The notes: generated by a model not told the origin, from the sequence alone. A stretch of 64,000 bases of DNA from Aggregatilineales bacterium (GCA_030834905.1 JAUQWZ010000021.1:248001-312000); one strand, 5' to 3'. Positions 17,956-27,439 are shown, counted from the first letter of the stretch. Program-made: numbers and translations.

Positions 17956-19386
17956 TTACCCCACCGCCGCATCGCCGGGGTTTAAGCCCCACAGCCGCAG
18001 CACGCCGTCGCCGCCGATTGAGGCAAGCAGCGTCCCGTCAGGGCTGAAGGCGATGCTTCCGACCGCGTCCGTGTGCCCGGTCAGCACCGCGACCAGCTCA
18101 CCCTCTCCAGCCACGCTCACAGCGTCACTCACACTCCAGATGGAGACCGCGTTGGTGGCGTCCTCGTCGTCCGAGCTTCCACCCGCCGAAACCAGCAGCA
18201 GTCCATCGGGGCTGAAATCGAGCGCCAGCACCGGCTCGCCGCTTTCGAGAACGGCACTCTGGCGGTAGTCTTCCGGCTCGCCTGTCACGCTCCACAGGCG
18301 CGCTGTGCCATCCATGCTGGCAGACGCCAGCACCCCGCCGTCGGGGCTGAACTGGAGATCGCGCACCGCGTCGGTGTGTCCCTGCAGGGTCGCGCTTTCA
18401 GCCGGAATGCCAATGCTGCTCAAATCCCACAGGTGGATCGTACCCGCCACGTCACCCACCGCCAGCAGTCCGTCGGGGCTGAACGCCACGCTCATCGGCG
18501 CTGAATCCAGCGGCAGAAAAAGCGTTTGCTCGCCGGTACTGGCGTCCCACAGGTAAACGCCCGGCTCGGCTACCGCCGACGACAGCAGGGCGTTGTTGAC
18601 GCTGGCGATCACCGTCCCATCGGGCGAGGCGGCAACATCAACCACGCTCTCCACGACGGCGGGTGCCTGCATGAACAGGATGTCGAAGCCCTGCGGCTCA
18701 ACCGGGAAGATGGCAACTGTGCCCCGCATCCCACCCGTTACCAACGACGCGCCAGCGCTGGTCGGCACGTAAGTCATGCTCAGAACCGGTTCCGCGCCCG
18801 GCAGCAGTTCCTGCGGCGCTTCGGTCAGGTCATTGGCGTTGTAGACCAGCACCGCCGGTGTATCGCCGCTGGCGGAATCGGGAACGGTCAGCCCGGCAAC
18901 GGCAATCGTGTTCCCCGTCGGTGAATAGTCCATCACGGCGGCGAAACTGCCCTCAATCTGCCCGATGATCGCCAACTGCGCCGCGTTTTCGGTGCTGATG
19001 ACTTCGCCCGCCGGAATCAAGGTCGCCCCAGATTCGGCGGTCGCTTCCGGCGTGGCTTCGCCTTGGGTGACGTCGCACAGGAACAGGGCGCTGCCGTCCG
19101 CCGAAGTCCGGTAGTCATAGGTCGTGCCGTCCTGCGTGAAGGTGATGATGTAGCCGCGCGTGATCACCTGCGCGTACATCTGGTCGGGCTGCGGGCAGCC
19201 GAGGCTGGCATCGTTGAAATCCTCTTGATCCCACGTCCAGTTATCCACCATGTCCAGCGTCAATGACGAACCAAGCTGCGCGTTCAAATCCGCCAGCGCC
19301 GCCTCGATCACAGCCAGCGGCGCGTCCTGTGCCAATGCCGCGAACGGCATCAGCAGCACCAGCAGAAGCATTAGCCATCGTCTCAT
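17956..19386 (-). CDS. Secreted WD40-repeat protein
   Basis: This 476 aa protein has a signal peptide (WLMLLLVLLMPFAALAQ). An N-terminal segment of about 100 residues has paired cysteines (SLGCPQPDQ, FLCDV), and a beta-propeller of WD40 blades follows. Clear blades carry FSPDGLLAVGDVAGTIHLWD, FSPDGGVLASASMDGTARLW and FSPDGTLLASIGGDGVLRLW. Such extracellular propellers serve as interaction platforms. I chose ATG 19386 because GGAGATGAGG precedes it and the signal peptide follows at once. The longer open frame up to 19536 adds 50 non-secretory residues. Confidence 0.82.
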   Translation of the reverse strand: MRRWLMLLLVLLMPFAALAQDAPLAVIEAALADLNAQLGSSLTLDMVDNWTWDQEDFNDASLGCPQPDQMYAQVITRGYIITFTQDGTTYDYRTSADGSALFLCDVTQGEATPEATAESGATLIPAGEVISTENAAQLAIIGQIEGSFAAVMDYSPTGNTIAVAGLTVPDSASGDTPAVLVYNANDLTEAPQELLPGAEPVLSMTYVPTSAGASLVTGGMRGTVAIFPVEPQGFDILFMQAPAVVESVVDVAASPDGTVIASVNNALLSSAVAEPGVYLWDASTGEQTLFLPLDSAPMSVAFSPDGLLAVGDVAGTIHLWDLSSIGIPAESATLQGHTDAVRDLQFSPDGGVLASASMDGTARLWSVTGEPEDYRQSAVLESGEPVLALDFSPDGLLLVSAGGSSDDEDATNAVSIWSVSDAVSVAGEGELVAVLTGHTDAVGSIAFSPDGTLLASIGGDGVLRLWGLNPGDAAVG

Positions 19387-19560
19387 CGCCTCATCTCCAC
19401 TTTCATATGTCATGGATGCGCAGATTGTAGCCGCGCAGGGCAATTTATTACAGTGTGCGTTTAGCAAGCGTGGTGTGGGCGTCAGCAAGTCGTCGGGCAG
19501 GCGTGCAAAGGAGTATAATCCTCTGCAAAATGCCATTCTTGAGCAAAGGATTTATCGTAA

Positions 19561-21330
19561 ATGGTCACGCAGCCCGACCCACTGGATTCGCTTACCCTCG
19601 CCAACATTCACAGCGCCCAGACGGCGTTCGGCATCCCGCCGCAGCACAAGCGCATCCCCTACCGCAGCATTCGTCACCTGCTGTCGCTCCACGCCACCGC
19701 CACGCCGCATAAGGTTTTCCTGATCCACTACGACACCGACGGCAAGCGCGAGGAATACACCTATGCCGAGTTCAACGCCCTCGTGCATCAGACGGCGGGC
19801 TTCCTGTACGACGATCTCGGCGTGCGGCGCGGCGACCGGGTGGCGACGATTGCCTACAATCACGCCGATACCGTCATCCTATATTTCGCCTGCTGGCTGA
19901 TCGGCGCGGCGGTTGCGCCGCAGAACGTCGCCGAAGATGACCGCCGCATCGCCTTCATCCTGCGCAACAGCGAGGCGGTGGTGTGCTTCGCCCGTGACGA
20001 AACCCTCGAACGCGCCGAACGCATCATCAACGAGACGGATGAAGGTTTGGGCGCGCCGAATATCCGCCAGATCGTGACCATGGGCGACCGACCGAGCGAA
20101 GGTTACCTGCACTTCAACCACGAAATCGCTTCCCGCCCGGACACCTTCACCAGCACCGACGAGCGCCCGACGCTGGACGACGAAGCGCTGCTCGTCTACA
20201 CCAGCGGCACCACCGGCGCGCCCAAAGGCGTGGTGCTGACGCAGTACAACCTGCTGATCGACGCCTTCGGCATCAGCCAGTGGCAGGCGATCACCGGCAA
20301 CCAACGGCTGATGTGCGTGCTGCCGATCCATCACGTCAACGGCATCGTCGTCACGCTGATCACGCCGCTGTACGTCGGCGGCTCAACCGTCCTCAACCGC
20401 GCCTACACCTCGCAGCACTTCTGGGAACGGATCGCCCGCGAAAAGGTGCATGTCGTCAGTGTCGTGCCGACACTGCTTCAGTTCTGCCTCGATTTCGCGG
20501 CGCAGCAGGAAGCCAGAGGCGCGTCGATGTGGGGCGACGGCATCCAGCGCCACGACCTGCGCCACTTTCGCCACCTGATCTGCGGGGCGGGCACGCTGGC
20601 AATAGGACTGGCGCGGGGCTTCGAGGAAAAGTTCGCCCTGCCCATTCTGCATGGCTACGGCTTGAGCGAGACGACCTGTTATAGCTGCCACCTGCCAATC
20701 GAGATAAGCTGGGACGAACACCGCCGCTGGATGTACGACTACGGCTATCCCAGCATTGGCTGCCCGATCCAGCCGAACGAGATGGCGATCTTCAGCGCCG
20801 ACGGCAGCGGTCAGCAGTTGGGTGCCAGCGAGCGCGGCGAAATCTGTATTCGCGGTCACAACGTCATGAAGGGCTATTTCAAGCGCCCGGACGCCAACGC
20901 CGAGACGTTCCGCTTCGGCTGGTTTCGCAGCGGCGACGAGGGCTTTTACGAGGTCGATGAACAGGGGCGGCAGTTCTTCTTCATCACCGGACGCATCAAA
21001 GAATTGATCAATCGCGGCGGCGTCAAATTCAGCCCGTTCGATATCGAAGAAGTGCTGCTCGAAATCCCCGGCGTGAAGGTCGGGTTAGCCGTCGCCTTCC
21101 GAAACGACTACTACGGCGAAGAAGTCGGTGCCTATGTCGTGCCGGACGAAGGCGCAGCGCCCGACGCCGACGCTATCCTGCGCCACTGCCGCCAGCGGCT
21201 GACGTTCGAGAAAGCGCCGAAAGTGGTCGTCTTTGGCACCGAAATTCCGGTGACGACGACGGGCAAGTACCAGCGCCTGCGCCTGCAAGAACTGTTCACC
21301 GAATGGGAACACGCCCAGTTCAGGAAATGA
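19561..21330 (+). CDS. AMP-binding acyl-CoA ligase
   Basis: This 589 aa ANL-superfamily enzyme has the A3 phosphate loop LVYTSGTTGAPKGV near residue 211. The HGYGLSETT, SGDEGFYEVDEQGRQFF and GRIKELINRGG motifs follow, and the C-terminal catalytic lysine is in TTTGKYQR. It adenylates a carboxylic acid and forms the CoA thioester; fatty or aromatic acids are the usual substrates. A TATAAT at 19514-19519 lies upstream. No partner enzyme is adjacent, so the substrate is open. Confidence 0.85.
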   Translation: MVTQPDPLDSLTLANIHSAQTAFGIPPQHKRIPYRSIRHLLSLHATATPHKVFLIHYDTDGKREEYTYAEFNALVHQTAGFLYDDLGVRRGDRVATIAYNHADTVILYFACWLIGAAVAPQNVAEDDRRIAFILRNSEAVVCFARDETLERAERIINETDEGLGAPNIRQIVTMGDRPSEGYLHFNHEIASRPDTFTSTDERPTLDDEALLVYTSGTTGAPKGVVLTQYNLLIDAFGISQWQAITGNQRLMCVLPIHHVNGIVVTLITPLYVGGSTVLNRAYTSQHFWERIAREKVHVVSVVPTLLQFCLDFAAQQEARGASMWGDGIQRHDLRHFRHLICGAGTLAIGLARGFEEKFALPILHGYGLSETTCYSCHLPIEISWDEHRRWMYDYGYPSIGCPIQPNEMAIFSADGSGQQLGASERGEICIRGHNVMKGYFKRPDANAETFRFGWFRSGDEGFYEVDEQGRQFFFITGRIKELINRGGVKFSPFDIEEVLLEIPGVKVGLAVAFRNDYYGEEVGAYVVPDEGAAPDADAILRHCRQRLTFEKAPKVVVFGTEIPVTTTGKYQRLRLQELFTEWEHAQFRK

Positions 21331-21334
21331 AAGA

Positions 21335-21524
21335 CGACTGAACCGCCAGGACGCCAAGAACGCAAAGTAAAGACAGTCGAACCACCAAGACACCAAGGAC
21401 ACAAAGTAGGGGCGAGCCGGTGGCTCGCCCACACACACGCTGATGCTTCGCCCACACACGCCGGTGGCTCGCCCACGCACGCCGGTGACTCGCCCACACA
21501 CACGCCGGTGGCTCGCCCACACAC
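21335..21524. repeat. Two-copy direct repeat plus tandem degenerate GC-rich repeats
   Basis: Two related copies of an A/C-rich motif (AACCGCCAGGACGCCAAG near 21340, AACCACCAAGACACCAAG near 21379) are each followed by CAAAGTA. After them comes GTAGGGGCGAGCC at 21405 and about five imperfect tandem units of ~22-25 bases built on CGCCGGTGGCTCGCCCACAC, to 21524. The first tandem unit is a GTAGGG-ended palindrome. Every frame through it gives only repetitive low-complexity peptide, so I call it non-coding. Confidence 0.75.
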
Positions 21525-21643
21525 CATCTCCAAAACCTTAGCGTCTCCTCAATATTGCCGTCTGCAACACCGTCTCTCCCTACTGCGTATAGGACGATAG
21601 GCTATAATTCGTGCCGATTTGCACTCAACAGAGAGGACAGGCT

Positions 21644-22501
21644 GTGCGACGTCTTTTAGTGATGATGGCGCTGGCGGCGTTGGCGCTGCTGGCGGGTTGC
21701 GCAGGTAATGCCAGCAGTACCCCGACGGCTGCCACCGAACCACTGACGCTGGTCATGGAAGCCGCCGATAATATCCGTGAGGCGGATACCTTCCGCCTGT
21801 CGGTCACCCAAACGGGACCCGACTATGGGATGATGACCGACTACGGCAGCGTCGTATTCCGCAGCGCTACCGGTCAATACGTCGCGCCGCGCGAAATGCA
21901 GGCGAACGTCCGCGTGCTGGCGGCAGGGCTGCCGATCCAGATTGACGTGTTTTCACGCGGGGCGGATCAGTGGTATCGAGCGATATGGACGGGCAATCAA
22001 TGGCTGAATCAGCCGTTCCAGGCGGGCTTCAACCCCGAAACGCTGATTTCGGCGGACGCGGGCTTGCAGGCGGCGCTGGGGGCGCTGCTGGAACTGAATT
22101 ACGCGGGTGAAAAGGAACTGGACAGCGGCGCTCAGGTGCATCACATCACAGCGACCGCCAACGGACCGGATGTAACGGCGCTGCTCGGCGGCTTGATCGA
22201 GCCGGTGGGCGAAGTTTCGGTGGACGTGTACATCGACCGCCAGACGCGCCAGCCGGTGCGCTTCACCATTCAGGAATTCAACAGCCCCTACGCGGCGACG
22301 CCGGAAGTGGGGGAAGAGGCGCAGCCTATCATCTGGACAATTGACATCTACGACATTAACGCGCCAGCAGCGCTGGACGTGCCGCAGGCAGGCGACGGAC
22401 AGGTGGGGGACAGCGGCTTTATGGGAGCGCCTTCGCTCAATGACGCGCCCCCGCCCGATTCAACCGGCGAGGCTGAAAGCGAAGCGACTCCCGCATCATG
22501 A
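21644..22501 (+). CDS. LppX/LprAFG-type lipoprotein, lprG-like
   Basis: This 285 aa protein has a lipoprotein signal (MMALAALALLAGC, lipid-anchored cysteine). The mature domain has the LolA-like half-barrel pattern of the LppX/LprA/LprF/LprG family: SAxLxxADTFRLSV-type helix, FSRGADQWYRAIWTGNQWL, and VSVDVYIDRQTRQPVRF. Family members bind or carry lipids outside the membrane. GTG 21644 follows AGAGAGGACAGG and starts right before the signal peptide. Its stop overlaps the start of a DHA2 MFS transporter (ATGA), as in mycobacterial lprG-Rv1410c, where the pair moves triacylglycerides and lipoglycans. A similar lipid-export role is inferred. Confidence 0.78.
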   Translation: MRRLLVMMALAALALLAGCAGNASSTPTAATEPLTLVMEAADNIREADTFRLSVTQTGPDYGMMTDYGSVVFRSATGQYVAPREMQANVRVLAAGLPIQIDVFSRGADQWYRAIWTGNQWLNQPFQAGFNPETLISADAGLQAALGALLELNYAGEKELDSGAQVHHITATANGPDVTALLGGLIEPVGEVSVDVYIDRQTRQPVRFTIQEFNSPYAATPEVGEEAQPIIWTIDIYDINAPAALDVPQAGDGQVGDSGFMGAPSLNDAPPPDSTGEAESEATPAS

Positions 22502-24183
22502 CCGTACAGCAGCGTAATATCAACCCCTGGGTCGTGCTGGCGCTGGTGTGCATTCCGGTGTTCATCGGCGCGCTCGACCTGACGATTGTTTCGGCATTCC
22601 TGCCCGAAATCATCATCAAGCTGGAACTGCCGGTCGAGACGATCCTCGACGACGCCGCCTGGGTGGTGACCGGCTACCTGCTGGCGTATACCATCAGCAT
22701 GACGTTCATGGGGCGGGTGAGCGACCTCGTCGGACGCCGCGCCACCTATATCGCCTGCCTGCTGATCTTCATGCTCGGCTCGTTCCTGGTCGCCGAAGTC
22801 GATCCGCAGGCGAGAGAAGGCTTCGCCGGGCTGCTCTACAATTTGTCGTACCGCATTCAGGGCGTGCGCCCGGAAGCAGGCAGCGTCGCGCTGACCGCCA
22901 TCATCATCGGGCGGGTGGTGCAGGCGTTGGGCGCGGGCGCGCTGGTGCCGATCAGTCTGGCGCTGGTGGGCGATCTGTTTCCGGCGGCGCGGCGGGCGCA
23001 GCCGCTGGGCATCATCGGCGCGGTGGATACGCTCGGCTGGGTGCTGGGACACCTGTACGGCGGCATCATGGTCAACTGGTTCGCCAGCAATAGTCAGGGC
23101 TTCATCGACTTCTTCGCCAGCCTCGGCTTGAACTGGGGCGCGCCCGACTGGCGGGCGCTGTTCTGGATCAACATTCCGATCACGCTGATCGCGCTTGGGC
23201 TGACGTGGTGGGTGCTGCGCGGGGCAAAGCAGGAACGTGCTCACGGGCGTTTCGACTACATCGGCACGCTGCTGATCACCGGAACGCTGATCTGCCTCGT
23301 CGTCGGACTGGGCGCGAACATCGAGATTTCAGCGTCCACGACTAACTTTGAAGACCTGGGCGGTCTGCCGCCGTATGCGCTGCCGGTTGTGGGCGCGGGG
23401 GTGGTGATGTTCGTCCTGTTCATCGTCCACGAGCGACGGACGCGCGACCCGCTGTTCGATCTGAATATGTTCCGGCGGCGCAGCCTGTCGATGGGATCGC
23501 TCGCCAACCTGTTCGTCGGCTTCTGCCTGATGGTGGGACTCGTCAGCGTGCCGATTCTGGTCAACATCCGCATCGAGGACGCCAGCTTTCTTTCAGAAGC
23601 GGCGCTGCAAGTGGGCATCCTGCTCTCGGCGCTGACGGTGCCGATGGCGCTGGCGGCGGTTCCCGGCGGCTGGTTGAGCGAGCGCTTCGGCGCGGGCAGG
23701 ACAACCGCCCTGGGTATGGCGCTGGCGGGCATTGGCTTCGCCGCCATCTGGCAGACGTGGACGCTGGAAGTCGCCGACAGCCTGATCGCCGCTGAGATGG
23801 CGCTGGTTGGCATCGGGCTTGGGCTGACCTTCTCGCCCATCAGCAGTTCAGTCATCAACGCCGCCGACCGCGACAAGCTGGGCGCGGCGTCGGCGCTGGT
23901 CATCATCATGCGGCTGCTGGGGATGACGCTTGGCGTGTCGCTGCTGACGGCGTTCTCGTCGCAGCGGCTGGCGCTGCTGGCGGCGTCGGCGCTCGGTCAG
24001 CAAAGTGCTGATCCGTTCGCGGCGCTGGATACGTATTCCCGGCTGACGGTGCAGGTGCTGACCGAAATCGCCCTGCTTGGGATGATCGTCTGCATCGCGG
24101 CGCTGATACCGGCGCTGCTGATGGGGAAGAGCGGCAGGTCACAGCAGCCGACGAACGAGCGCGCGCTCGAACCGGGGGATTAG
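22498..24183 (+). CDS. MFS transporter, DHA2 (14-TM) family, P55-like
   Basis: This 561 aa protein has about 14 membrane segments. Motif A-like GRVSDLVGRRATYI lies in the loop after TM2, and the early motif GALDLTIVSAFLPEI is typical of drug:H+ antiporter-2 carriers. DPLFDLNMFRRRSLSMGSL in the middle matches the EmrB/QacA class. The coding start overlaps the lipoprotein stop by 4 bases, so the two are translationally coupled. An unusually long loop region around residues 100-125 and another near 190-210 could reach outside the membrane. Together with the lipoprotein it suggests a lipid export pair rather than a simple drug pump. Confidence 0.85.
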   Translation: MTVQQRNINPWVVLALVCIPVFIGALDLTIVSAFLPEIIIKLELPVETILDDAAWVVTGYLLAYTISMTFMGRVSDLVGRRATYIACLLIFMLGSFLVAEVDPQAREGFAGLLYNLSYRIQGVRPEAGSVALTAIIIGRVVQALGAGALVPISLALVGDLFPAARRAQPLGIIGAVDTLGWVLGHLYGGIMVNWFASNSQGFIDFFASLGLNWGAPDWRALFWINIPITLIALGLTWWVLRGAKQERAHGRFDYIGTLLITGTLICLVVGLGANIEISASTTNFEDLGGLPPYALPVVGAGVVMFVLFIVHERRTRDPLFDLNMFRRRSLSMGSLANLFVGFCLMVGLVSVPILVNIRIEDASFLSEAALQVGILLSALTVPMALAAVPGGWLSERFGAGRTTALGMALAGIGFAAIWQTWTLEVADSLIAAEMALVGIGLGLTFSPISSSVINAADRDKLGAASALVIIMRLLGMTLGVSLLTAFSSQRLALLAASALGQQSADPFAALDTYSRLTVQVLTEIALLGMIVCIAALIPALLMGKSGRSQQPTNERALEPGD

Positions 24184-24225
24184 AGCGTATTTGAAAATTC
24201 CGTTTCTTCCTTCATTCGGACATTC

Positions 24226-24326
24226 GGGCGACCCACCGGGTCGCCCCTGCGGGAAAAACTGCAAATATTCAAATACCCGCTAGCCGATATCCGTTTCTCT
24301 CGTAGGGACACGACACCGTCGTGTCC
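24226..24326. repeat. Two palindromes of both subfamilies in tandem
   Basis: GGGCGACC...GGTCGCCCC (24226-24247) is followed by GTAGGGACACGAC and GTCGTGTCC (24302-24326), both within the 256-base gap before the HTH gene. The two core types thus occur side by side. Confidence 0.75.
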
Positions 24327-24439
24327 GTGAATATAAGTGGCGGACATGATGTATCGTGCCCCTGCAAGCATCCAACCTCACCAGTCTCAGCGAATCAGTT
24401 ATACTTGTGCTGTGAACTATTACCGTTCAAGAGGGAAGC

Positions 24440-25048
24440 ATGAGTGATTCGGAATGGGTGAGTTTGCGGCAAGCCGCCGATATGCTAGGCGTCCACCCTG
24501 CCACAGTGCGCAACTGGGCAGATAAGGGCGACCTGCCTTCGCGCCGGACGCCGGGAGGTCACCGCCGCTTTCGCAAAAGCGATTTACTGCAATATGCCGA
24601 AACACAGGGCGAGCTTCAACCGCTGGAAGTGCAGCTTATCATCCAGAACGCGCTCGGACAGACGCGGATGCAGGTCGGTGAGCTGGATAAAGAGGAATGG
24701 TATAACGCCATCAGCGACGCCACCCGCGAGCACATGCGAACCGAGGGGCGGCGCGTGCTGGAAGCGCTGCGCAGCTACATGGCACACGGCGCGCCTGATG
24801 TTCTGCTGGCGGAAGCGATTACCATCGGCAAGGAATACGCGCAGATACTGAGTCAGGATAATCTGACGCTGCCGCAGGCGGTGCGCGGTTATCTGTATTT
24901 CAGCGATTTTGTCATCAACTCGATCCTCACCTGGTCGGAAGTGACGCCGCCGCGCAACGCTTCCGAGTGGGCAAATCTGCTTCGGCAGGTGAATACCTTT
25001 ATCCACGCCATGCTGCTCTCGATCATTGAGTATTACGAGGCAGAATGA
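24440..25048 (+). CDS. MerR/excisionase-type HTH regulator with helical sensor-like domain
   Basis: This 202 aa protein begins with a MerR-type winged HTH (SLRQAADMLGVHPATVRNWA, then RRTPGGHRRFRKSDLL), the BldC/excisionase pattern with the HRRF wing. Residues ~65-200 are all-helical and resemble RsbRD-type N-terminal domains, so the protein may sense a signal; this part is a guess. GAGGGA precedes the ATG. Its stop overlaps the dprA start (ATGA), so it is co-expressed with DprA. Confidence 0.78.
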   Translation: MSDSEWVSLRQAADMLGVHPATVRNWADKGDLPSRRTPGGHRRFRKSDLLQYAETQGELQPLEVQLIIQNALGQTRMQVGELDKEEWYNAISDATREHMRTEGRRVLEALRSYMAHGAPDVLLAEAITIGKEYAQILSQDNLTLPQAVRGYLYFSDFVINSILTWSEVTPPRNASEWANLLRQVNTFIHAMLLSIIEYYEAE

Positions 25049-25893
25049 GCGTCGATCCCGCATGGGTGGCTCTCAGCCTGGTCGATCATCTCGGAGGCAA
25101 AAAGCTGCGGGCGCTGGTCGCCTATTTCAACGGCGATCTCGGCGCGGCGCTGGCATCCAGCGAGTCTGAACTCCGGCGCGTGCCGGGGATCGGACCCAAA
25201 ATCGCCGCCGGAATCCGCGCCGTTGATCTGGCTGAGGTTGAGCAGGCGCTGCCGCGCTGGAATGCCAGCGGCGTTCGTATCATCACCTTCCAGGATTCAA
25301 GCTACCCGCCGCCGCTTCGCGCGATTGACGATGCTCCGGCAACCCTGTTTGTGCGCGGCGACTGGCGTCCCCCGCCGCGCGCGGTCGCCATCGTCGGAAC
25401 GCGCCGCCCGTCGGCGCAGTCGATAGACGTGGCGCAGCGGCTGGGCTATGAACTGACGCGGCGGGGAAACGCCATCATCAGCGGTCTGGCGCTGGGCATC
25501 GACGCCGCCGCGCATCTGGGCGCGCTCTCGTCGCCAACGGGATACACTATCGCGGCGCTGGGCAGCGGCGTCCTGAACATCTATCCGCCGGAGAACCGGG
25601 CGCTGGCGAACGCGATAACGATGCGCGGCGCGCTGGTGTGCGAGGTTCATCCCTCGGCGGAAGCCCGAACGCCCGCGCTGGTCGCCCGCAACCGCCTGAT
25701 CAGCGGGCTGTCCGACGCGCTGATCATCGTCGAAACCAGCGCCGAAGGCGGCGCGATGCACGCCGCGCGGCGGGCATTTGAACAGGGACGGCGGGTGTAT
25801 GCGTTCGACAACACGGCAACCGGCAACCGCGCCCTGATCGACATGGGCGCAGCGCTGCTGCACAAGGATTTCCGCGAGCTGGAAGCGATCTGA
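25045..25893 (+). CDS. dprA: DNA-processing protein DprA (short form)
   Basis: DprA loads RecA on incoming single-stranded DNA during transformation. The 282 aa protein has an N-terminal helix-hairpin-helix (SELRRVPGIGPKIAAGI, ~37-55). A Rossmann-like core follows with AIVGTRRPSAQS, SGLALGIDAAAHLGAL, GSGVLNIYPPENRALA and RNRLISGLSDALIIVE. The common C-terminal winged helix is absent; it ends soon after the core, making it shorter than many DprA proteins. It is translationally coupled to the HTH gene upstream. Confidence 0.9.
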   Translation: MSVDPAWVALSLVDHLGGKKLRALVAYFNGDLGAALASSESELRRVPGIGPKIAAGIRAVDLAEVEQALPRWNASGVRIITFQDSSYPPPLRAIDDAPATLFVRGDWRPPPRAVAIVGTRRPSAQSIDVAQRLGYELTRRGNAIISGLALGIDAAAHLGALSSPTGYTIAALGSGVLNIYPPENRALANAITMRGALVCEVHPSAEARTPALVARNRLISGLSDALIIVETSAEGGAMHAARRAFEQGRRVYAFDNTATGNRALIDMGAALLHKDFRELEAI

Positions 25894-26034
25894 TCCTGTC
25901 ACCCGTTTTAGTAAGCGCGTGGCTATTCTTAGGCTTCAGAAAAGCCATCAGCGGCGCGTCTTACGGATAATTCAAGGCTATTCTACGAAAAAGTTCATAC
26001 ACTGGATTCTAGGGACAGTTCTCAGGAAATGTGA

Positions 26035-27333
26035 ATGGTAAGACCTATCATCCGGTGGTTCTCCGCTTTTTTCGTCGTATCACTGCTGGCGTTCCACCTC
26101 AACACCGCCCGCGCCGATGCAGCCTGCGCGCCCAACGCGGAACTATTGACCCTCGGACAGACGAGTTATGCCAGCGGCGATTATGCCGGGGCAGTTGATG
26201 CGTTCACCTGCGCCATTCTGGCGGACAGCGCCAATTACGCCGCCTATCTCGGGCGGTCACAGGCAGCGCTGCGGGTTGGTCGCTACAGCATGGCGGTGAA
26301 TGACGCCAATATCGTGACCGATTACGCCCCTCATCTGGTGGATACGGCGCTGGTAGACTACAGCAGCCAGATCAACATGGACGGCGGCAGCGTTCCAACC
26401 TTCATGCAGCGGGCGCTGCTCTACTGGACATTGGCGGAAGATCAGCTTGTGATTCAGGATGCGGAGCGCATCATCCAGCTTGATCCGCAGAATGCCTTTG
26501 CGTATCTGCTGCGCGGCTCGTCAAACCAGTATCTGGGCGACCGACTGACTCCAGCCGCCGATTTTACCCAGGCGCTGCTGCTCGACCCGAACAACGCCGA
26601 CATTCACGCGCTGATCGGCTCGACCTATATCCAGACAGGCGACGCCATGAACGGCGTCATGCATCTGGATCAGGCGCTGGGGATCGATCCGGCAAACGAG
26701 CGCGCCTACTATTTTCGCGGTCTGGTGGCATTGGGCGAGAGCCACTACGCTGACGCTATCGCCGATTTCAGCCGCGCCATTGCCATCAATCCGCAGTATA
26801 TCGACCCCTACTACGACCGCGGGCTGACCTACGCGCGGCAGGCAAATTACGCGCAGGCGATTGGCGACTTTGACCAGGCGCTGCGTATCAACCGTGATTT
26901 CTCGCTGGCGTATCTCAGCCGGGGCGTCGTCTACGACCTCACCGGCGATGAGCAGGCAGCGGTGCGCGACTATATGCACTATGTCACGCTGAACCGGAGC
27001 GCCAACGTACCCGGTCAGCCGCTGACGCCGGGCACGCCGGTATCGCTGCAAATGAACGCCGGTCTGGTGTACACGCTGCCGCTGGTCGCGCAGGCGGGGC
27101 AGATGGTGAGCATCACCGCGACATCGCCCAATAATCTTGCCGACCCGCTGATCGTGCTGCTGGGAACCGACGGCATCACCGTGATTGCCGGTAATGACGA
27201 CGAGGTCACCGGCGGCTACACCGCTGCCATCCACGACCTGAGCCTGTCGGCAGACGGCACCTACACGCTGCTGGTCACCCATTCCGACGGCGGCGCTCAG
27301 GGTACGGTCAATGTGAATCTGGCGGTGCAGTAA
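26035..27333 (+). CDS. Secreted TPR protein with C-terminal PPC-like domain
   Basis: This 432 aa protein has a signal peptide (FSAFFVVSLLAFHLNTARADA) and at least six TPR units, several with YDRGLTYARQANYAQAIGDF-like repeats, between residues ~35 and 320. The last ~100 residues (GMVSITATSPNNLADPLIVL-like, ending TYTLLVTHSDGG) fit a bacterial pre-peptidase C-terminal (PPC) beta domain. Such proteins act outside the membrane as scaffolds or interaction partners. The ATG is preceded by CAGGAAATG. An IS element is inserted 60 bases after the stop. Confidence 0.82.
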   Translation: MVRPIIRWFSAFFVVSLLAFHLNTARADAACAPNAELLTLGQTSYASGDYAGAVDAFTCAILADSANYAAYLGRSQAALRVGRYSMAVNDANIVTDYAPHLVDTALVDYSSQINMDGGSVPTFMQRALLYWTLAEDQLVIQDAERIIQLDPQNAFAYLLRGSSNQYLGDRLTPAADFTQALLLDPNNADIHALIGSTYIQTGDAMNGVMHLDQALGIDPANERAYYFRGLVALGESHYADAIADFSRAIAINPQYIDPYYDRGLTYARQANYAQAIGDFDQALRINRDFSLAYLSRGVVYDLTGDEQAAVRDYMHYVTLNRSANVPGQPLTPGTPVSLQMNAGLVYTLPLVAQAGQMVSITATSPNNLADPLIVLLGTDGITVIAGNDDEVTGGYTAAIHDLSLSADGTYTLLVTHSDGGAQGTVNVNLAVQ

Positions 27334-27396
27334 CAGGGCGTGCTGGGGACTCATGGAGAAACTGAAAAGAATGCGCCGCATTTCCAAACGGACGCC

Positions 27397-27439
27397 GTAG
27401 GGACACGACACTGTCGTGTCCCATATGCACCAAGTTAAG
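27397..27439 (+). repeat. Left terminal inverted repeat of IS element
   Basis: The palindrome (27397-27422) is followed by ATATGCACCAAGTTAAG (27423-27439). The transposase stop codon (complement of 27435-27437) lies inside it. Confidence 0.8.

Noticed and set aside
21085..21533. Minus-strand frames with repeated C-G-R-A-T-G-V-like peptides over the tandem repeat
   Set aside because: The repetition comes from the tandem DNA units, all frames are repetitive, and they run into the antisense of the acyl-CoA ligase gene.
24226..24326. Tandem palindromes considered as a CRISPR-like array
   Set aside because: No regular spacers or identical repeat units, and no cas genes anywhere in the window.
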